From Helianthus annuus (lineage: Eukaryota > Streptophyta > Magnoliopsida > Asterales > Asteraceae): a DNA stretch of 64,000 nt. Made by a program: the position numbers and the translations under genes. The notes beneath the pieces were generated by a model. That model had not been told where the DNA came from, searched no databases, and saw only the letters and a list, made by a program, of their open reading frames with translations. The stretch is taken from assembly GCF_002127325.2 (NCBI RefSeq), contig NC_035448.2, positions 122,529,800 to 122,593,799 of the forward strand, in the 5' to 3' direction. How positions within the stretch are numbered: the stretch's first letter is position 1; each line of letters begins with the position of its first letter. This document shows, piece by piece, positions 1 through 10,235 of this stretch.

Positions 1-334
1 ACGTTGACGAAACTTCATGAAATTTTTACCACATATTCTAGTGAGTATATTTTAGCTATACAAAGCTTCGGGTCTGCCAAAAGTTCACTCAGAGGTATAA
101 ATTGAACATGTTGACACTTTTGGCCCCTATAGTTTACAATACTTCACTTTTGGGCAATTTCCGCGTCGTATGATCCATGAACCATCCGTTTAAGGTTATA
201 AACATTATGTAGGGTTATCATAGAGCCTATTTATCCATTGTTGACACTTTGGACCCTTACGTTCCATAGTTTTCACCGTTTGTCACTTTTAGTCCCTCTA
301 AAGTATGTTTTCACATAACGGAACCTTATGACAC
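1..334. other. No gene; low-copy looking AT-rich flank of the gypsy element
   Basis: No coding region is visible. Phrases such as 'cacttttggcccctatag' and 'cacttttagtccctc' resemble the 'tagtccctgtggttt' termini of TIR elements elsewhere in this window (22191, 52690). This may therefore be a TIR-element remnant that the truncated gypsy element abuts at about 330-400. No promoter or RNA gene was recognised. Confidence 0.35.
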
Positions 335-3300
335 GTGTCAAGACATTATTGGACGAAATTTTTCGAGGTGTTACATTGCCCAAACATGTCCCGACCCATG
401 TACCGAAGGATCGAATTGTACATCAAGGGTTTAGTCCCGGAAATCAGGAGCCATGTAACCTCGGCCAACCTCACTGCCATACAGCCCGTGGTTCGTCTTG
501 CCCACAAACTCACTAACCAGGCTGTGGAGGAGGGCAGGTTGCCTAAAAGGATCAGTGCTGCGGAAGGAACTTCTAGTGATGGTAAACGAAAGTGGGATGG
601 AAATCAGGGCAAAGATGCTAACCCTACTCAAGCCCCAGCTCAGCAAAGGAAAACTGACAACAACAAGGGCACTCAGCAACAGGGTGGCTACCGGGGGAGC
701 TACCCTAAGTGCAACAAGTGTAACAGGCACCACCATGGGGCATGTAACAAGGGTCAATGTCAGCGATGCCACAAGATGGGGCACGAAGCCAAGGATTGTA
801 GAAGTCAGTTCCCAGCAAGGCAGAATCAGCAACAACCCCAACAGCAACAGCAGGAGGGAAACAACCGGGCATGTTTTAAATGTGGGGCAACAGGGCACAT
901 GCGAAAGGATTGCCCTGAACTGAATCAGAATCGCAACAACAACCAGGGAGCTGGGAACAATGAGCAAAACAACAATGCTGGGAATGGTGCAAGGGGCAGA
1001 GCTTTCGTGATTGGAGCTGGAGAAGCAAGGAACGATCCCAACGTCGTGGCGGGTAAGTTCCTACTTGATGATCGTTATGTTTCTGTGTTATTTGATTCCG
1101 GTGCCGATGCCAGTTATGTATCCCTTCGCATTAGTAAGAAACTTAAGCACCCGCCCGCATTATTAAGTTCTAAGCACATCGTCGAGATAGCCAATGGTAA
1201 GAACATCGAGGCCACGCACATGATCCATGACTGCACACTAGAATTGTCTGGCCACACGTTTAGTATCGATCTTTTCCCCGTCAAACTTGGAAGCTTCGAT
1301 GTCGTCATTGGTATGGATTGGTTATCCAAACATCGCGCTGAGATCATCTGTCAAGAGAAAGCAGTTCGTATACCTCGTCGTTCTGGCCAACCCCTCATCG
1401 TCCAAGGCAACAAAGGTGGAGAAGTCACAGGCATTATCTCGCTCCTGAAAGCCCAGAAGTGTTTGCAAAAAGGGCACACCGCTATCCTCGCACTCGTCAC
1501 CGACACCCATGAAAAGGAAAAGAGGATTGAAGATTTTCCGGTAGTACGCGACTATCCCGAGGTATTTCCTGAGGAACTACCTGGACTCCCTCCCCACCGT
1601 CAGGTCGAATTCCAAATCGAGCTAGCTCCCGGAGCAGCACCCATAGCTCGTGCACCGTACCGTCTAGCCCCTGCAGAACTACAAGAACTCTCCACGCAAT
1701 TACAGGAACTATTGGATAAAGGATTTATCCGTCCTAGTTCGTCACCCTGGGGAGCCCCAGTACTCTTTGTCAAGAAGAAGGATGGCACATTCCGAATGTG
1801 CATCGACTATCGTGAGTTGAACAAGGTTACCATCAAGAATCGTTACCCTCTCCCACGCATCGACGACCTATTCGATCAGCTGCAAGGATCGAGCTATTAT
1901 TCTAAGATTGACCTGCGATCAGGCTATCATCAGCTGAGAGTTCGTAATGAAGACATCTCTAAGACTGCATTCAGGACTCGTTATGGTCATTACGAGTTCC
2001 TCGTTATGCCTTTTGGAATGACTAACGCACCTGCGGTTTTCATGGATCTCATGAACCGAGTGTGCAAGCCTTATCTCGACAAATTCGTGATTGTGTTTAT
2101 CGACGACATCCTGATCTACTCGAAAAGTCAAGAAGAGCATGAACGACACCTACGCCTTATTCTGGAACTCCTTCGCAACGAGCAGCTGTACGCCAAATTC
2201 TCTAAATGTGACTTCTGGCTTCGAGAAGTCCATTTCCTCGGCCATGTAGTTAATAAGAACGGAATTCATGTTGACCCAGCTAAGATCGAATCAATAAAGA
2301 ACTGGCCTACACCTAAAACTCCCACTGAAGTTCGCCAATTCTTGGGATTAGCGGGTTACTACCGCAGATTCATTCAGGGATTCTCAAAGATTGCACAACC
2401 CCTCACTATACTCACTCAGAAAGGCGTTGCCTACAAGTGGAATGAAGCGCAGGAATCTGCTTTTCAGAGGCTTAAGGGTAACCTATGTAGCGCTCCTATT
2501 CTCTCATTGCCTGAAGGCACTGACGACTTTGTGGTTTACTGCGATGCGTCTATTCATGGGCTCGGTTGCGTGTTAATGCAACGCGAGAAAGTTATTGCCT
2601 ACGCCTCACGACAACTCAAGACACACGAAAGGAACTATACTACGCATGACTTGGAACTGGGAGCAGTGGTTTTTGCTCTTAAGATATGGAGACATTACCT
2701 GTACGGTACCAAGTGCACTATTTACACCGATCACAGGAGTCTCGAGCATATCTTTAGGCAAAAGGAATTGAACATGAGGCAACGTCGATGGGTCGAACTC
2801 TTGAATGACTACGAATGCGCCATCAAATACCATCCGGGCAAGGCCAATGTCGTGGCAGACGCCCTCAGCCGAAAGGACACTATACCAAAGCGCGTGCGAG
2901 CATTGCAACTTACCATCCAGTCTAACCTCCCTACCCAGATTCGAAATGCTCAAGTTGAAGCATTGAAACCGGAAAACATCAGGGCTGAGTCTCTGCGAGG
3001 ATCGAGACAGCAACTAGAACAGAAAAAGGATGGCGCTTACTATGTAACAGGGCGCATTTGGGTTCCACTCTATGGAGATTTACGTGAACTAGTGATGGAC
3101 GAAGCCCACAAGTCCCGCTACTCCATACATCCTTGTTCGGACAAGATGTACCACGACTTAAAGACTACGTATTGGTGGCCTAGTATGAAGGCCCACATAG
3201 CAACATACGTCAACAAATGTTTGACTTGCGCAAGAGTCAAGACAGAATACCAGAAGCCGGCAGGCCTACTCCAACAACCAGAAATCCCGAAATGGAAATG

Positions 3301-4408
3301 GGAGCAAATTTCCATGGATTTTGTTACAGGGCTACCTAGGTCTCAACGCGGAAATGATACTATTTGGGTAATAGTAGACCGATTGACCAAGTCCGCACAC
3401 TTTCTGGCCATTAAGGAAACAGACAAGTTTTCTACCTTGGCGGAGATTTACTTAAAGGAAGTAGTTTCGAGGCACGGGGTGCCAACCTCAATTATTTCCG
3501 ATCGAGACGCTCGTTTTACTTCGGAATTGTGGCAAGCTATGCACAAATCCTTTGGCTCACGTTTGGATATGAGCACCGCTTATCACCCGCAAACGGATGG
3601 ACAGTCTGAACGTACCATCCAAACCCTAGAAGACATGCTTAGAGCGTGTGTGATCGATTTTGGCAAGAACTGGGAGAAGCATCTACCGCTAGTAGAGTTC
3701 TCCTACAACAACAGCTACCACACTAGTATTCAGGCAGCACCTTTTGAGGCATTGTACGGTCGTAAATGCCGGTCACCTCTCTGCTGGGCGGAAATCGGTG
3801 ATAGTCAAATCACGGGCCCAGAGATGGTGGTGGATACAACGGAAAAGATTGCCCAGATCAGACAACGCATGGCGGCAGCTCGTGACCGTCAGAAGAGTTA
3901 CGCTGATAAGCGTAGGAAACCATTGGAATTCCAGGTCGGCGACCGGGTTCTACTTAAAGTCTCACCCTGGAAGGGTGTGGTTCGCTTTGGTAAACGGGGC
4001 AAGCTTAATCCGCGATATATTGGACCATTCGAAATTACCGAGAAACTCGGTAAGGTTGCTTATAGATTGAACCTGCCTGAAGAACTGAGTGCGGTACACA
4101 ACGTTTTCCACATATCTAACCTGAAGAAGTGTTTGTCGGATGAAACACTTGTGATTCCTTATAAGGAACTGACGATTGACGAGCAGCTACACTTTACTGA
4201 GGAACCGATTGAAATCACTGATCGAGAGATCAAAATCCTCAAACGTAGCCAAATACCTCTTGTACGAGTCCGTTGGAACTCGCGACGTGGCCCAGAGTAT
4301 ACCTGGGAGCGGGAAGACCAGATGAAGCACAAGTATCCCCAGTTGTTCCCAAACGAAAACCCCAGCACTGAAGCTACAACCGAATTTCGGGACGAAATTC
4401 CAAACTAA
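335..4408 (+). CDS. Ty3/gypsy (chromovirus, Tekay-like) gag-pol polyprotein, 5'-truncated
   Basis: One uninterrupted frame of 1,357 codons to a TAA at 4406. Only the C-terminal part of gag is present, so the displayed start is arbitrary; gag similarity begins around codon 15-25. In order: gag tail; two zinc knuckles, the second reading [14 protein letters not shown] near residue 180; aspartic protease FDSGA near 253-257; reverse transcriptase with FIDD at 588-591; RNase H (YCDAS, about 733); integrase with an HHCC zinc region (about 930-975) and the D,D-35-E core (MDF about 994, SDRDARF about 1055, GQSER about 1090); and a C-terminal chromodomain-like segment ending in a WEREDQ motif near 1330. 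The role is reverse transcription and integration of a retrotransposon. Known: this domain order defines Ty3/gypsy, and the tail type is typical of plant chromoviruses. Odd: the pol reading frame is fully open although gag is truncated, implying recent loss of the 5' half. It lies directly upstream of its 3' LTR. Confidence 0.93.
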   Translation: MSRHYWTKFFEVLHCPNMSRPMYRRIELYIKGLVPEIRSHVTSANLTAIQPVVRLAHKLTNQAVEEGRLPKRISAAEGTSSDGKRKWDGNQGKDANPTQAPAQQRKTDNNKGTQQQGGYRGSYPKCNKCNRHHHGACNKGQCQRCHKMGHEAKDCRSQFPARQNQQQPQQQQQEGNNRACFKCGATGHMRKDCPELNQNRNNNQGAGNNEQNNNAGNGARGRAFVIGAGEARNDPNVVAGKFLLDDRYVSVLFDSGADASYVSLRISKKLKHPPALLSSKHIVEIANGKNIEATHMIHDCTLELSGHTFSIDLFPVKLGSFDVVIGMDWLSKHRAEIICQEKAVRIPRRSGQPLIVQGNKGGEVTGIISLLKAQKCLQKGHTAILALVTDTHEKEKRIEDFPVVRDYPEVFPEELPGLPPHRQVEFQIELAPGAAPIARAPYRLAPAELQELSTQLQELLDKGFIRPSSSPWGAPVLFVKKKDGTFRMCIDYRELNKVTIKNRYPLPRIDDLFDQLQGSSYYSKIDLRSGYHQLRVRNEDISKTAFRTRYGHYEFLVMPFGMTNAPAVFMDLMNRVCKPYLDKFVIVFIDDILIYSKSQEEHERHLRLILELLRNEQLYAKFSKCDFWLREVHFLGHVVNKNGIHVDPAKIESIKNWPTPKTPTEVRQFLGLAGYYRRFIQGFSKIAQPLTILTQKGVAYKWNEAQESAFQRLKGNLCSAPILSLPEGTDDFVVYCDASIHGLGCVLMQREKVIAYASRQLKTHERNYTTHDLELGAVVFALKIWRHYLYGTKCTIYTDHRSLEHIFRQKELNMRQRRWVELLNDYECAIKYHPGKANVVADALSRKDTIPKRVRALQLTIQSNLPTQIRNAQVEALKPENIRAESLRGSRQQLEQKKDGAYYVTGRIWVPLYGDLRELVMDEAHKSRYSIHPCSDKMYHDLKTTYWWPSMKAHIATYVNKCLTCARVKTEYQKPAGLLQQPEIPKWKWEQISMDFVTGLPRSQRGNDTIWVIVDRLTKSAHFLAIKETDKFSTLAEIYLKEVVSRHGVPTSIISDRDARFTSELWQAMHKSFGSRLDMSTAYHPQTDGQSERTIQTLEDMLRACVIDFGKNWEKHLPLVEFSYNNSYHTSIQAAPFEALYGRKCRSPLCWAEIGDSQITGPEMVVDTTEKIAQIRQRMAAARDRQKSYADKRRKPLEFQVGDRVLLKVSPWKGVVRFGKRGKLNPRYIGPFEITEKLGKVAYRLNLPEELSAVHNVFHISNLKKCLSDETLVIPYKELTIDEQLHFTEEPIEITDREIKILKRSQIPLVRVRWNSRRGPEYTWEREDQMKHKYPQLFPNENPSTEATTEFRDEIPN

Positions 4409-4510
4409 CGGGGGGATGATGTGACACCCCGTTGAAACGCTTTTACTTACACTAGCTTGACAGTGGCTGCCTTAACTTTCGGGACGAAAGTTCTTAAAAC
4501 TTGGGGATAA
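4409..4510 (+). other. Polypurine-tract region with a duplicated LTR-start motif
   Basis: Between the pol stop and the LTR there are two copies of a 'gggacgaaa...gggga(t)..a TGTGACACC' block. One has TGTGACACCCC at 4420 and the other TGTGACACCTC at 4511. The second is taken as the real LTR boundary because the minus-strand relative (8120) and the solo LTR (48150) begin the same way. The polypurine tract used would be CTTGGGGATAA at 4500-4510. Confidence 0.6.
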
Positions 4511-6968
4511 TGTGACACCTCGGATTTTCCCGGATAACCTTTCGATGTAACTTATGTGTATATGTTATCAAATGAAAAGTTGCGTGTTATCTTGATGATA
4601 CTAATTGATCTTTGTGCTAAGTATGTTGTATGGTATATATATATATGAGATATATGTGTGTGTTACAAGTGGGCCTAGACCCCACGGATCCGACTCGAGA
4701 CCACTCTTGGTCTCGAGTAAACACTAGTTAACGGGCCGGTTGGGCCAAGCAATCGAGAAACCCATTCGGGAGCCCTCAACCCACTCGAGATGGGTATAAA
4801 ACCCATGAGGGTGACCAACCTTTACCACTTTTGCAAACACTCTCCCTCACTCACTCCTTCTTCCTCACTAAACCCTAAAACCCTAGCAAACCAAGATCAC
4901 TTTCTCACCCTCTCATCTCTCATCGGATCCAACGGTAGCATCAAGGCTCTCGGATTCTAGCTCGAGATCATCATTTGGAGCTTGGTTCATCAATCCCTTG
5001 TGCTCCTACTTCCAACCGGTTAGCATGAATATCTTCATAGTTGTTTTGCTTGTTTGTCTTGTTACTAAAATGCTTGTTTGATGATAAAAGAGGTTGCTTA
5101 ATGAAAATGATCCGGTTTGTGTTTAAAGGTTTGCTATTCGGTTGTAGTAAGGATTTGGTTAGGAGGTTTTAGGCATAAATGTTGGGTTTATATGATGAAT
5201 CTTGTTTGTGTGCTTTAAATGCAAGAATGGTTGTGATGTTGAATGGTTGGTTATCCGGGTAATGATAAGGGTTTGGTTAGAAGATTTATGCATGATTTAG
5301 GGTTGAATGTTCATGAATTGTGTATTATCCGGCTTGTTATGATTGATTGGTTAAGTACTCATGATAGTGTTGTAAGATGCATGTTTCGGAAGTTTGTATA
5401 AATGAAGAACATGTATGAAGATTTTATGAACATTCAAATATGCTAAGTTTGATCCGAATTGTGCACAAAACAGACAAGAAAACATGTTTAAGGATTATTA
5501 TTGGATAGTACAAACTCACACAAAAATACAATCCTATTGGTCAGTACATATTGCAGGTTCTAGATGATTGCTGTGCACGTAATCACGGTCGCAAGTCGTA
5601 ACCTTTGGTTGCGACTCGAGACCACATCAAGCCTTGTCGAGATCTCCCGGTTGCGAGTCGCAATCAACGCGTATCGAATCCGGTTGCGAGTCGTAACCAC
5701 TGCTGTCAAGTCGGAACCGCCGGTTGCGAGTCGGAACCTCTGGTTGCGAGTCGTAACCAAAACGTGATAAATCGAGACCTCGGTTGCGAGTCGTAACCTC
5801 GGTTGCGAGTCGCAACCACCCTTATCTCGACTGGGCTATTTTGGTGTTATTGGACTTTGACTGTTGGGCTTTCTGTTGACTGGGCTATGTGTTGTTGCTA
5901 CTGATTGTGTGTTTAGGGCTGACCCAATAACCCGACTGTTCGTTGTTGTATGCATGCTAAGTGTTTATAACATGTTTGCCATACGTGTTCGCTATGTGCT
6001 TATTTGTACCCAACTTGACCCATACTTGGTAACCATGCTAGGACGTGGTGACCAACATACTTGACCGGGTAAAATAATCTACCGAGCAACCCAAGGTGAG
6101 TTCACAACTTAAAAGCATGCGTCCCGGTGGTTTGGGACACGAGACTAGAACAACCCTATCCCCTTGTAAAGGGGATACCATTTACATTCCTTCCCTAGTT
6201 ACTGGGAACAAACTTACTTTTCCTTCCCTTGTATTGGGAAACCTTTTAGTTAATTACTGTTTATACGGAATGCAACCAACGGCACTAAACGCAACTCTAT
6301 CACTCAAGTCCCTACTACATAATACCGATTAGTCGCCGGGGCCAGGCGAACGGGTTATTAGTTGATAGCGCTATTTAGGTCTTACCAACCTCACACCGTG
6401 CCATGGTATGGGATCGGTCGTGAACTAATGTACTCAGGCATCCGTCAATGATGATAGAACATTGACATCGGGGCATCCTGCGGAAACGCAAACGGTTACC
6501 TAGTGTTCGGTATTGGAAAAACAGTTTAGTCGCTAACTTTTGGGGTAGCTCCCCATGGCATGTATAAACGGATAAATTAACTGGTGAAACAAGTTTTTGG
6601 TAATTAAAACTGGACAACTAGTGAACTCACTCAGCATTATTGTTGACCCCCTTACTGCATGCTTTGCAGGTAACCAGTGACGAAGGAGCTTGCTGCTTGG
6701 GAACGAGTAGTGTCTGTCCACCCTTGTGTTGGGTGTTACCTTATTTGGAACTATGAACTTTGTTTAAACTATCTTACTTATGCTTCCGCTACTTATTACT
6801 GTTTGAACTTGAAATCTTAACTCTGAACTTGATATTTGCTAATCTCATGGTTAGTAAGTATTACTTTTCGTTATCAATTTAGTTATTCAGTATAATTGGT
6901 GGCTGGATCCTGGTCAGTCACGCCCTCGAAGCGGGGGTTATCCGCAGGTGGAATTTGGGGGTGTGACA
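4511..6968 (+). repeat. 3' LTR of the gypsy element (about 2.46 kb)
   Basis: Begins TGTGACACC just after the polypurine tract and ends GGGGGTGTGACA at 6968, giving TG...CA ends with a short terminal inversion. Inside: an AT microsatellite (4634-4660), a leader-like 'aaaccctaaaaccctagc' stretch (4869-4890), a cluster of GTTGCGAGTCGTAACC words (5580-5815), and blocks shared with the solo LTR at 48150-51119 ('aaggtgagttcac', 'aaaagcatgcgtccc', 'tactgcatgctttgcaggt', the last ~60 bp). The other LTR lies outside the window, so the target-site duplication cannot be checked. Confidence 0.85.
5580..5815 (+). repeat. Cluster of GTTGCGAGTCGTAACC-type words inside the LTR
   Basis: Seven GTTGCGA cores in about 235 bp, mostly followed by GTCG(T/G/C)AACC, with variable spacers. 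CpG-rich and partly palindromic (GGTTGCGA...TCGTAACC). The same vocabulary, including GACTCGAGACC, recurs in the solo LTR at 49680-49990. Confidence 0.9.
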
Positions 6969-8215
6969 GTCCGGCCCAGTAACATCAACAGTTTACTCAT
7001 GTGTGTGTGTGGCCCAACATATTGTGCGATCGGCACCAGCTTGTGCGATCCACAATATGTTGTGCGATCATGCATAACCTGGTTGTACACTGTGCTTATC
7101 TACTTGCATCCCTGTTGTGCGATCTTGTTGTGCGAGTGGTCTTGTGCGATCAGATCAAGTCTCGTGTGACTTGTTCTTGTGCGATCGGTTGTTATTATCC
7201 TAATATCATGCTTATCATTTATAGAAAACCAACAGTTACCAATCATACATTAAATAGGTCAAAGCAACCAAACAGTTTCGTATTTTCGTGGTTAATCAAT
7301 CAACAACTAACCGTTTTCAATTCAACCAAAAGTCGATCAAAACAACATTTTTATCGTAATACTCATATGAACCCTAATATATTTCATAGGTTGAACATCA
7401 ACCACACTTTCAAACACATTAACAGATTTACGGCCTTGGTTACTATCATGCACCCTACACATCAATACAACAATCATAACAATACATCACATCCGGTTAT
7501 CATGCATACACTCGAACCGATTAGCCTATTACCACATCCGATTTAATCGTACAACCTTAGTATCATGCAACGAATAATGGACAATGATTTTTCTAACAGA
7601 AACCCTAACCGGATTAGATCATCATATGACAATACACAATCATTGATCAACAATCATGTACCATTTACAATTCATCACATGAGACATGTATAATCACATA
7701 ACATAAAATCAACTAATAACAAAACACTAATCGGTTGAGAGTGTATAACGAGGATGATCAAAGATCTTCGATGGAAAAAGGGTGTGTTTGCCGTCGAGTT
7801 TGAGAGGAGAGAAAGGGCTAGGGTTTTGTGTGTGATGTGTTTTGTAACAAATGGGGGACACCATCCTATCCTAGGTGGTTGTACACGCCTAAAAGAAGTG
7901 GGCCGAACCCTCCCTTGGGCCTCCCTTGGTTCCGGATACAAGAATTACGGCCCAATGGGCTTGTGCGATTGAACGGGTGTTGTGCGATTACATTATATCA
8001 ACATATAACATATATATATATATATATATATTCCATTAAAATCACGTATCACATAATCACATAAAGTTCACATAAGTTACATTAAACACAAGAATAGGTT
8101 CTGAACTACGAGTTGTCACATTATCCCCAACTTGAAAGAAATTTTGTCCCAAAATTTGGTACGTACTCACTGAGGAAGCTAGTTAAGTTGCATGGTTTTC
8201 CTGGGGTGTCACATA
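6969..8215 (-). mobile_element. Partial gypsy LTR plus internal remnant, minus strand
   Basis: Read on the minus strand, 8215-8121 carries TGTGACACCCC, then 'gggacaaaat', then a GGGGATAA tract, followed at 8120 by TGTGACAACTCG. This is the same arrangement as 4420-4520. The LTR continues through an (AT)n tract (8010-8032) and an 'aaaaccctagccc' leader (about 7811-7826). The minus LTR has no recognisable CA end before the neighbouring element stops at 6968, so it is truncated there. It holds six exact TTGTGCGATC words and three variants. Confidence 0.7.
7018..7990 (-). repeat. TTGTGCGATC word cluster
   Basis: TTGTGCGATC occurs about six times between 7020 and 7185, with a GTTGTGCGAG variant near 7128 and two TTGTGCGATT copies at about 7960 and 7980. 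Spacers are unrelated, so this is not a simple tandem repeat. It lies within the minus-strand LTR. Confidence 0.9.
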
Positions 8216-8561
8216 GAATCATCGCATCAAAGTCATATGGTTCAAAGCAGTTCAGTCAAGTCGCTTGAGACAGTTCAGTGAGTTAGAAGTGGTCCAGGTT
8301 GTGTCTTTGTGAACCAGGTGAATTGAGAAGTGAACTCAAATTGCACGTAGAGGGTCAGGTTGTTTGAATTTGATCCAGGTCATAGTAGTCCGCACAGTGT
8401 GTTAACCTTTAATCCGCACAGTCTGTCAACCTTCAATCCGCACAGAATATTCACCAGTTCGAGTACCAGTTCGTTTCTATTAATTGATAAATCTTTAAAC
8501 TGATTGTGTTTTATTTGTGTGTTGTCAGGTATTTCCCGAAGTATCATCTGATTATTGAAAC
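8216..8561 (+). other. Leader-like non-coding sequence upstream of a Sirevirus-type gag
   Basis: No ORF. It contains three 'aatccgcacag' repeats (8399-8447) and repeated 'ccaggt' phrases, and ends at the gag ATG. No LTR or primer-binding site was found 5' of it, so the element is truncated at its junction with the minus-strand gypsy piece at 8215/8216. Confidence 0.5.
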
Positions 8562-9995
8562 ATGGCTGAAGGATTTTACAATGCTTTCGCAACACCGGTT
8601 GCTCCAGTTACTGTTGCTGAAACTGTGTACAGTGAGAATGAAACAAGAACTCATTAGAAACCACCGAAGCTGATGTACATTGAAGATTTTCAGGGTTGGA
8701 AAAATCAATTCGAGAACTGGGTTCAAGCTTACAGATTCGATGCCTGGTGTTCATTGCTAAAAGATTATGAGAAACCAAAGAATGAACATGGATTAGAGAA
8801 GGGTTTTAATGATTTTACAGAAGCTGACAAGTTGAAATACACAAGTGAGAAAATGATGATCAGCATTCTTCAGCAAGCAGTTAAAGAAGACATTTTTGTG
8901 TTACTTCAACATAACGGAACAGCTAGATCCATCTGGGAGGCTTTGATTCAGAAATTCAGAGGGAGTGCTGATATGATCAAAAATAAAAAGGCATTATTGA
9001 AGAAATCGTTTGACATGTTTACTGCATTTGATCATGAAACAACCAAGCAAACTATAGATAGATACTGTCATCTAGTTCTGGAAATGGGAAGATTGGATAT
9101 TCAGAAAGAAGATGATGAGTGGGTCGATAAGCTAGCTGAAGCTTTGCCACAACACAAGTGGGGAACTTATCTGATGGTTGTGAAACTTATGAGATAGTCC
9201 GAGAGTATGAATTTGGCACAATTCATTCAGAAGATTGAAGAACAGGAGCTAGATATTCAAAAGACAGCGATCATGACAAATCCAAATGCGAAACAAGATG
9301 TTAGTTTGTACTATCGTGGGAACAAGTTTAAGGCTACTCCCAGTTCTAGCCCAAAAGTTCAAACTGGTTTTAGTGCTGATGGTTCTGCAAGTCCAAATGC
9401 TAGCACTACAACTCCAAGTGGTGGATACACTTCATCATTCTTAAGCTTTAATCCAAACAGCAACACACCTAGCCCTCAGAAGCAAAATTCTACAAATCCG
9501 CAGTGCAATGTGACCCTGAACATCCAGAATGGTCAACATCTCTCTCCTGAAGTGGCTAAGCAACACATGGCATCTCTTGTCGCCATGTTAGAGTCGCATG
9601 AAAGCTTGATAGCAGGAAGAATTGGTAATCCGATGCTCACAAAAGAAGATTACGACCAAATAGATGCTGAAGAACTTGAGTTAATGGATGTGAAGTGGTG
9701 TTTGGCTAGTGCCTGCAGAAGAGCTGAAAAATTTCAACAGATTACTGGCAGGGATGAGTTTCGAAGAATGGCTACCTCTCCACTTGGTTTTGACAAGGCA
9801 AAGGTTACTTGTTTCCGATGTAAAGGAAAAGGTCACTTTAAACGGGAATGTAAGAACCAAGAGTCAACTGGAAGTCAAGAAAAGAGCAATTATTATCAGA
9901 AATCAATCTTTCATCAAATCGATCAACAACCTCAACAAAAGGAACCGCAAACTGCTCATGGGAAAATGATTGAAGAAGCCAATAGGAAAGCTTAG
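8562..9995 (+). pseudogene. Copia/Sirevirus-type gag with two in-frame amber stops
   Basis: A single reading frame of about 477 codons from ATG 8562 to the TAG at 9993, broken only by TAG at 8655 and TAG at 9195; there is no frameshift. Visible features: a short Ala/Val-rich N-terminus; a gag core beginning near 8670 (motifs FQGWKN and SIWEAL, as in the UBN2/DUF4219-type gag of copia elements); a Ser/Thr/Pro/Asn-rich linker (about 9300-9500); a segment rich in charged residues around 9700; and a zinc knuckle CFRCKGKGHFKREC near 9810-9852. The role would be capsid/nucleocapsid protein of a retrotransposon. No protease, integrase or reverse transcriptase follows; instead, six bases after the stop, the sequence changes into part of the LTR of element A. 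Two isolated stops in an otherwise open frame suggest a young pseudogene; stop read-through is possible but unproven. Confidence 0.8.
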
Positions 9996-10000
9996 TTTGG

Positions 10001-10185
10001 AATAAAAGGGTCAAGTGATACCGAGGTGCTGCCGGTTTATCCTCTGATTGTAAACATTGTTATTTCAATATACAAGAGGTTTAAAGTGTATTTCAAGCTG
10101 TTGTCACATCCGTTTCTTAGTTTCCGCCTCTGAAACGGACTAGAGCTCTTCCGACCGACTCATTCAGGTCGAAATCGATCCTACA
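10001..10185 (+). repeat. Truncated 5' LTR of element A (3' portion only)
   Basis: Nearly identical to 14921-15105, from AATAAAAGGG to the terminal CTACA. The left part present in the 3' LTR (14590-14920) is missing and is replaced by the gag pseudogene. The break falls about 30 bp after the TATA-like 'ataaatagg' of the 3' LTR, that is, close to where a transcript would start. Confidence 0.85.
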
Positions 10186-10187
10186 AG

Positions 10188-10200
10188 TGGTATCAGAGCT
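10188..10200 (+). other. Primer-binding site, element A
   Basis: TGGTATCAGAGCT, complementary to the 3' end of initiator tRNA-Met, two bases after the LTR end. The same motif follows the 5' LTRs of elements B and C. Confidence 0.9.
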
Positions 10201-10235
10201 GGGACAAGTATATACCTAGTGGAACTAAACCTGAT

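Noticed and set aside
7001..7546. 181-codon open frame on the plus strand
   Set aside because: It lies antisense inside a minus-strand LTR, consists of word repeats and AT-rich DNA, and shows no domain.
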